This document shows, one piece after another, positions 50,701 through 59,700 of a stretch of 64,000 bases of DNA; positions within the stretch are counted from its first letter, which is position 1, and every line of letters starts with the position of its first letter. Made by a program: the position numbers and the translations under genes. The notes below the pieces were generated by a model that searched no databases, was not told the DNA's origin, and was given only the letters and a program-made list of their open reading frames with translations. Source of the stretch: Odontesthes bonariensis (lineage: Eukaryota > Chordata > Actinopteri > Atheriniformes > Atherinopsidae); NCBI RefSeq assembly GCF_027942865.1, contig NC_134515.1, positions 32,119,449 through 32,183,448 on the forward strand. Reading direction: 5' to 3'.

Positions 50701-53700
50701 GCAGCCTGAGCAGAGAAACCCAGACGAGCTGTCCCCGGCCACTTCCTCCAGCAACAGTATTATAGCGTATTATCTTGAGTTCTCTCTTCAGAAAATCTCT
50801 GATTATAGTATCTTACGTGGGCAGTCTACACTTGTGAATCAGATGACCTAACTGCACTGACTAAATAACCCAATGGCAGCATTCGCCACGATGGTTAGTT
50901 AGTGGGTGTGTACAGGTGGGCATTTTTACGACAGTGTAGAATTTCAGTTTGACCAATAGAGATCGCTATACTGCCGCTAAACTACCTTGTATCCCTTTAA
51001 TTTTACTTATTTATTCATTAGATATTTATTTATTTATTTTGGACATGGCGCTTTTCTTACTCCCTCCAAGTGGGATGGAGAGATATCAGTAATTCCCTAT
51101 GGGCTAAATAGATACTCTAATTCAGACTATCAATGCTAAAATTTAAATTAGAAACTTTGTTCCGTTCAAATTTTAGAACTTCATAATAGTGGCACATTTA
51201 AATTTTAAATTCAGAAACTTTGTTTTGTTGTGTCCTAGTAACAGTGACCTATTTAAATTCAAGTTTTAGAAACTTAGTAGTCGTGATACATTTAACGTAA
51301 AAAATTTGTTTTGTTTTGTAATGATGACACACCTGAGGGCGGTTTTTAAACCCTTTTGAGTACGTCCGGTGTAAGTGTACTTCTTACCTCTATATGTCAA
51401 TGTAAACCAATACTGGGATTCCTCTGCCAGAGGAACGCCTTGGACCTGCCGGGCCACTTGCTCCGCCCCGCAGGGACTGGCCACGGTCCTGCCGAACACT
51501 CGGGTTTCTCGGTGCTCTTGGACAGCTGTAAACAAAGTGTCCCCTCTCGCCACAGGCCCAACATGCCCCCGAGGACCTTCGTCCTCCAGGTGCACCTCTT
51601 CTTGACCTTTGATAGGGTCGACGATGGACTTGCCCCTGTAATGGCTGTTCAGCGGCCCCCGCTGTTATGGCCTCATTTCGTACTTCTTGCTTCGCTTGCA
51701 GTTCTTCTAACTGCAACCGTGCAAGTTCCCTTTGCATATCCTTCTCCTGCTCATTCCTTTTCAGTTCTTTTCTGTATTTGTTTACTGCATGCACCACGTG
51801 GTCTTGGAATTGTCCATGTGACATTGAATTCAACTCCACCACATCCTCCAGCCTCCCCTGAACTGGGGCAGGCAGAGCCTCTTTGATGGAAACTCTGAAC
51901 AATGTCACCCAAGCTGGGCTCTTCTCGATTTCTCCCTCAGACTCTTGTCTCCATTTCTTCAATTGTTGTGCAATGTACACAGCTGGACTCTCTGTTCCTG
52001 ACAGTGGTTGCCCCTTTAATGCTTCGAGGTCCACTCCCACAGGAAACTCAGCTCGTAACGCTCTCCAGAGTGCAGCTCGATATGCATTAAAATCAGTTCC
52101 ATCAGCTCGGTGGCTCAACATCCAGTCATTCTCACTGTGTCTCAAAATGCCCTCCATGATAGAAGTTCCAAAACACAGTGCCCACACTGCCTTAATGTGT
52201 CCAACAGACAACAGTTTATGCACAGTCTCTTGTTCAAAAGCTCTTATCCATTTGCTTGCACCTGTGTGAATGTCCAGCAATCGAGCAACCAGCCCCCCTA
52301 GGTCGAGCGTCTGCCACGGCACATACTGTCCCTGCGTCATTTCTATCAAACTCGGTGGTGACGCTGTTGGACTCTTATGTTCTTCAGAAGATGCCTTTTG
52401 AACTGGAGATGCCAGTTTGGGTGATTTTTGGTATTGTGGGAGCTGTCCCCTTGCCTGATCTGAATTACAGACGGCGTCTGGCTCAGGAGCTCCATGACTG
52501 CTTGATGTAGCTATTTGTAGTTCTGGACGTTCATGAGATATTTTATGATCTTTTATTTCAGAATCTCCTTGTATGTTTGCTGCTCCTGGCAGTGTTGGAT
52601 ATAGCTCTGCATTTTCAAAGAAATGTAGAACTTTTAATTCAAGCTCTCTCTTTTCCTGTCTCTTTTTGCTTTTGTCCTTTGGTTTGTAAGCTTTAATCCT
52701 TTGTTCCATAATCTTACAGGTAGTTACATTGAAAGTGCCACCTTTTGGCCAGGGTGAGACGTTATTTTTTGTTCGTTTTTCCCATTTTAGAGATATCTTT
52801 TTAATATCTTTGGAATGTTCAGGGTGTTTGGCGCTGATGATTATTGTTAGTGTTACATCCATTGTTTCAACTAGTTAGTTCCCTTCTATTGACTTTTGAC
52901 TTTTTCTTTTTATTTACTTATCTATTTTCTAAATTTTCCTTATTTATTATTAGTATTCCCCCTTTTTTTTTTTGAAAGTCAATTTAAATTAACTAATTAT
53001 TTAACTCTAATCAATGCTAATTTAATGCTCGGCTAAATTTAGCTTAGATGCAGCTAATTATTGGATTGGATGTTGTCAATGCTAATGTTAAGGTTAGCCT
53101 ACGTTAGCTTTGAAAGCTTATGCTCTAGGTTGTTTTTTTTTTAATTAAACCAATGTTAATTCAATGTTAGGCTAATTTAGCTTTTTGACTTCCGGTTTGG
53201 AGTTCGGTTACTATTATTGCTAATGTTAATGTTTGCTAACCAATGCCAATTGATGTTAGCTTCCTAGCTGTTGCTAATAAATGCTAACCTCCTGCTAATT
53301 AAGATTTAAACCAATATTTGCCTTATTGCTATTGCTAATCAATGCTAATTGTCTTTCTGATCAATGCTAATTATGGCTAACAAAATGCTAACAAATGCTA
53401 CTAATGCTAACCAATGCTAACTATTGCTAATCAATGCTACTTATTGCTAATCAATACTAGCTTCCTTGTTGACCAATGCTAATTGAATGCTAATTATGCT
53501 ATTCAACGCTAGTGATTGCTAATCAATGCTAGTTATTGCTAATCAATACTATTGATTGCTAATCAACGCTAATCAATGCTAAACAATGCTAGTTATTGCT
53601 AATCAATACTTGCTGTATTGCTAATGCTACCCAATGTTAATTTATTGCTAATCGAAAGCTCAGTTAATGCTTACTCTGTTTGAAGTGACTCAGGCTAAAG

Positions 53701-56700
53701 GCGTTGCCCCAACTTTTGCTCACATCCGGATGTTGCCGATCCAATCCACACACAATGTCCTCCACCAATCCAGATGATCCAATGTACGTCACAGCTACGT
53801 CAATTCTGACCAATGAAATAAAAATATATATTTTGACCAATGAAATCTGAACACACCTCTAAGCCCGCCTCCAATGAACCATGTGAATTTCTAACCAACT
53901 AAATATGAACACATCATTACATCTACTTCCTAGACTGTTATTAACTCCTCCCAAGCATAACAATTGAACCAGACATAACAATTGAACCACACCCCAACTC
54001 AAAATGGCGTTTGTCACACTTTTTGTTACAAGTTAAGAAAAAGGAGGAAATACAAACTTTCCAGCTGGACAGAGAAAAAATACAAACCAAACACAGAAAT
54101 AACAGTTGCACTATTATTCACCTCAAAATGGCATTTGTTAAGAAAGAGAAAGAAATACACTTTAACGCGCTGTGAACAGAGAAAATACAGACCAAAAGAT
54201 ACAGAAACAATGCATAAGCGAAAAACTTCCTTTATCAGGAATGTTAACATTCACCGGACTAGAGACAGAAACTCTCCTCTAGAATTGCGAAACCCTCATT
54301 ACTCGACTGATAACAACTCTGCAATTAGCACATTACCTAAATAAAACTAATAATTATTACAGTTCAACCATAAATTGCCCCTGGAAGACATAAGGAAAGA
54401 AAATGCGGTCACACACAAACATTTGCAGCAGCAGAAAACTGTCAAGGACAAACCACGCTCCTTCACACCGGCCTCGTGAACGCGCAGCACCCTCTGTCCC
54501 CCTGAAATCCAAAACACCTTCACTTGCCTGTTGAGAATAGAACTTTAGAAACTTAACACCAATCACAGCAGTATTCAATAATCAATAGTAACAAGATGCA
54601 CTCAACGTTTTTATTAGAATAATTTAGTGTTGATTATGTTAATTAATTCTTACTTAACTATGTGGGATGATTTTTTTCATTTTAGATTATTTCTTTATTA
54701 AATCACTGATAAGTGATTTCAGGGGGGACTATGTGGGAGAAGGATGTCATGACATGCTCATGACTTCTGGCCTAGTTACATCCTGGGCCTTGTTGACTGA
54801 TTCGTATGAATATGGGTAAAAGGCAGTATGGGCTGTTTACATTTAGGGCAGACGCTCGGCGTCGCAGAAAGAGATTGAGTTCGGATGACGCATGCATGTT
54901 ATGATTAAACCAGTATAAAGTTGGTTCACAGTATGAAGACGGTGGACATTTTGTACATTCTGTATGCACATTTGCTGTGACGGTTTGTTCAATAAACTCC
55001 CCAATGGACGGCTGACCAACGCGGGATTCGACTCTAATTTCTCCACAACAACAACAACAAAAAATCAATAAATCACGCTTTCTATGTAGTCATTCATCAG
55101 TGTGTAACAGCTGTCTGTGATGTAGTAAATACACTTCATTATACATGTAATGCAATGAAAGCTGAATGTATAAAAAATATATAAAATATTCCGATCGCTT
55201 ATCTGAGGAAAAAGTCAACACCTGACTGTATGACTGCCTGAAACGGTAACAGATGTGTGAACAGATTTTTATTGCATAGATTGTTACCTTGGCACAGAAT
55301 GGTAACAAAATCTAAAATGTGTCGGAGAATGTGACAACGAGGAGCACGTTGCCTCAGAATGTAGAGGATGACACACTGAAACAAAAAAAAGAGAAAGGCA
55401 AATAATTTCATGGTTCAGGTTTCAAGCACCAGCTCTAATATCTTTCCTTAAGTATCTGTCAGACCAGCTGGCCTTTGGCTTTCAGGACATGGTACCTGAG
55501 CATGAGCAAGATGGTCTGACAATGCAGAGTGATTTATTAGAGGTTAGCACAGACACAAAGGTCAACTTGGCGACTCAGCCAAGCGTTTCAAAGTGTCAAG
55601 CCTTAAATTAGCCTGTCGTCAGACCTGCAGCACTTACGCCTGTGGTTATCTGACCATAGAACTTTGGTTTAAGAAGACCCTGCAGCCATCTAATTTTTAT
55701 TATAGTATCCCTCAGCAACACCACCTTTTAGATAAATAATGTGTGATGGAGTAACAATTGTGCTCTCTACTGTATGTACACAGCTGATTAGCTTTATATC
55801 TTTTCTCTGCTGCAGATGTGCAACATTCCCCACCTGAGTGCCCAACTTGACCTGCTTTTGACTCTGAGGGAGCTTCCTGTCAGCATGAACGACCTGCAGC
55901 CTGTGAGTTTACTTGACCATCTACCAAGTCAAATCAAAGGTCCACTCAGATGATGAGCTCTTTTAAAGGTCCTTTAAAGGTATTTAAAGGTATTTCAGCC
56001 TGATAGCTGCAGGCTGAAAGCTGGTGAAACCTCAGCTTCCACAGCACACAATGAAACATACTAATTTATTCTGTAATGCAAATGTTAATGTTCAGACACA
56101 TCTTGGCTTTATACAGAAATGAAAAAGACAAACTGTCGTTATTACATGAAAGTCTTCCCCTAGAGTTTGATTTTTATGTTTAAAGTGGTGGTTGAAGTAT
56201 TCTATTATTTTGTTAATGCTCATGAAAATAGGAAGGCACTTTAAGACATTTCTTTTCATTTTATAGAGAATGAAAGATGAAAGATGGCTCTTAATCAAAT
56301 CAAGTTAAATTCTTCTGTAGGTCGGGTAAAAGGTTTTTTTCAATCGAAACCCAATTCAAACGCACTTTGGAGTTTCTCCAAAGGAGAAAGTAGAGAAATT
56401 CACCACTTTCCATTTCTTCTGCAAACTTCATGACTCTCCTAAAAGACTGGCAATCTTAAATTATTGTAGGTAAAAAAAAAAAAGTTACTGACTAAATATA
56501 TATTGTTATATTAGCATCTTGGCACAAAAACACCAGAATGTTTCATTCGTGCGGTTCTAGTATCCAGACATTCAAGATTTATCATTAGTAAAACTAATGG
56601 TTAACAGTCTTATAGAGGACTGTTGTTTATTGGCACTGGGGACTGCAGGCTGTGAGGATATTGCAGTCAGACAAAAATACCTCCCAGCTCCACGGCTGGA

Positions 56701-59700
56701 TTTTTATTTTTCATGCGATTCTCTAAAGCTTCTGTTTCTTTCAGCATCACTGCTCCAGTCATAATCTCTTGTCTGCTGACTATCTGAGGATGAAGAGAAA
56801 CAACAGATAAGAGTGATGACACTGTTATCCATTGCATGTGACAGAAATTTTTCCTGTCCAACACATAGAAACAAATATATTGTATGCCGACAAGATGACT
56901 CAACAGGAAAGATGAGCAATTTCATTAAGTTTCAATTTAATTCTTGGCTTTTTGCTTCAGATCTTGTTTTCCTTTCCTGGCTTAGATTTATTGAAAAAAG
57001 GTAATTTGGTCTAAACTGCATGCAGGTATTCTGTGACATAAACTTACCCCACACTCCAATTTTCAGTGCTTCTCAGTATATTGTGCTCAGAGTTTAGAGT
57101 CATCGTACAGCGGAGCACTTTGAATCATTAGCTTCTCTGAGACAATGTGCCTCTTAAGGCCCATCTCACCTCTGATGTGTTTTTCAGTGTTTCCAGCATG
57201 ACAGGTTTTACTCTGCACTGTGCTCCTTCTTTAAGTTGTTGGCTCCACTCTGTGTGCAGCCAAATTTATATATGGTTGTCAAAGAAGCAGTGCTCCTGCC
57301 TATGTGATAGACAGGGAAGCACCACATTAGCCCCTGACACACTCAAAAGCAAAACAAATGTGGCTTTAGCAGTGGTTTCAATGGTAAATGGTAAATTTAT
57401 TCTAAATAGAGGTCACAATGAAATGGAAGGTAGAGCATCTTTATTAGCTGCTGGGTGAAAGAATATCCAGCTGAGGTAAAATCACAGAGAGATTTAGAAT
57501 TTAACCTTTCATTTCTGATCATTTTGAGTGACCGTTCTCTGTAGTTTGACCAATGATTGTTTTTTGTTTTTTTTAAACCATTCTGAAGTTTCTAATGCAA
57601 ACGAGACATTTCAAAGTAGAATCTTTAAGACAGTTGTCAGGACAGGACTTGATCTGAAGTCTCCCCCTTGGGACTTGGTTTGGCTCCATCCTTCATCCCC
57701 TTGGACCTACCAAATGAGGACTTTGTAGCTTATTTAAATGTGACGCACCAGTCAAAACGTGACTATTTGACGAAATGCTGTGATACTGTTAATCTCTGGG
57801 ATTCATTTTGTGTTTAGCAACACAAAGAAACAGCACAAATTGTGTCTGTTGACAAGAAATGAATTAATTACACCTGCCTATATCTACTTTTTGCTATGAG
57901 ACTGTGTTGATGTGTCCGTCTGTCTTAACCAAGACACTCTTGGAAAAAAATAAAAAAAACTTGTACAAAGTTGAACATGAATGTGAATATGAAGCAGAAA
58001 TGAGCAGTAGTGAGATGCTGACCTGGTAGAAGCCTCCTCTTCTACCATCTGAGATTCTCTCATTTATTCTGTGTGAGATTGATGGCTCCATTAGTAAAAC
58101 TCAAGAAAGCAGCTACATGCTGTTTTTTATTGCAGCTTGGGAAGTTAGCAGATTTGCCAAAACAACCAATAAGTTTAGCTCATTTAATTCCCTTCTCTTG
58201 TGTGAAGTGTTGACTGGGCTTATTGTTTCAGGAAAAATACCTGCTACAGCTGCAGTTTCAACTAACACTCAAGTACCAAAAGTTATTTTTGGCCCTTTAG
58301 CTTCTAGAGGCATCATTGAGCCCATGCTGAATTAGGACAGGGTGAAAAATTTGATATTGCATTCTAAATCACATCTTTTCCCTTTACTTTCAGTATTTGC
58401 TGCAGACATCTGTACAAAGTGCATTATGTTGGAACAGTTGCCTTCAGACACATTCGGGACAGTCTACTTTTAGCATTTATTCCTTTTGTTATTTATTTAC
58501 ATTAGGAGTAAAGATAGTAAATTGTTTGACCAATGAGGAATCAAAAAGGGTGGTACTTTTCTATATGTAAGCATTTTTTTTCAATTAGATTAAAAAATAG
58601 AAAAAATAGGTCAATGCAATTTGAAACATGGTGTCTGAGCTCTTTCTGTGGCATAAGCATGTTTCTACACAAGCAGGACGATGTGACATATGTGACACAT
58701 CTTCTGCTGTGGGTTGTAGGTCAGAGAGGCCAAGTAAACCTGCTGGTTTGCATACTTGTTAAAGGGATAGTTCGCCTCTTTTGACATGAAGCTGTATGAC
58801 ATCCCATATTAGCAATATCATTTATGAACATTTTCTTACCCCCCGCTGCGTCCTGTGAGCCGAGTTCCAGCTGAGTTTTGGCGTTGACGAAGCTAGTTGG
58901 CTGGGGCTAAAAAAATAAAGCGTTTTGCTTCTCAAAACAATATGCGTTCAAAAGAGTAATACATTTGCATCACAAAATCGTCGATCTAGAAAAAGTCAGA
59001 CCTCACATCGCTTGGCGCTATTTTTGCCTCCCTTGATATCAATGCGTCCAGGCACCTAGCGATAGCTGCACCTGTTACGGTGTTTGCTGCTCAGAAGCAG
59101 GGGAGTGCTCGGCCTGCTCTTCGGTCTGCACAGTTTACATTGGACGCATTGATAGCTAATTGCTATGTTCCACATGATAGCAGCCTTTTCACTATTGTTC
59201 TAAATTTATGTTTTAAATGTTTTATATGAATCGACTTATTTTATATGTAGTGTTCCTGCCTTATCACTACTCTTGGCACAGTGACATGGGATTAGAACCT
59301 GTGTGTGTTTTTCATATTCAGTGTCTATAAACTGATGGCGGTTTAATTTCTTTATTTTTCCATACGAAATCAGAGGGTTCTTTAAAAGCAGGTGAAATAG
59401 TTCTGGAGTTTTACTGAACTACAATAGTTTTCCAGAGTGTTACAGATGGTCCTGTGCAGAGCCAGATTATATGATGTAGCTGGATCGTTGCTTTCTCCTC
59501 AGTTTAATTGTGGCTGTCCCATTTGTAGGCGTTGGGAGGTTGTTCTTAAAAGAAGAACATATGGAATTGTTGATGCTGGCTGGCACAGGCCTTATTTGGA
59601 GAAGATAACTCTTTTTCAAGTGCTATGAATCCCATAGCAGAAGCTCCCTTTTCCCCCGATACACCACTGGCAAAACTTAAAATCCCCCTTTGATTATTTT

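Noticed and set aside
51266-51595. 109-codon minus frame overlapping the end of gag
   Set aside because: Shadow frame; no protease motif (DTG/DSG) seen, so not called as a retroviral protease.
51356-51886. 176-codon plus frame opposite gag
   Set aside because: Antisense shadow of the long gag frame.
54732-55047. LTR of the 51-53 kb retrovirus
   Set aside because: The signals run on the plus strand while gag is on the minus strand, so it cannot be that provirus's own LTR in its present orientation.
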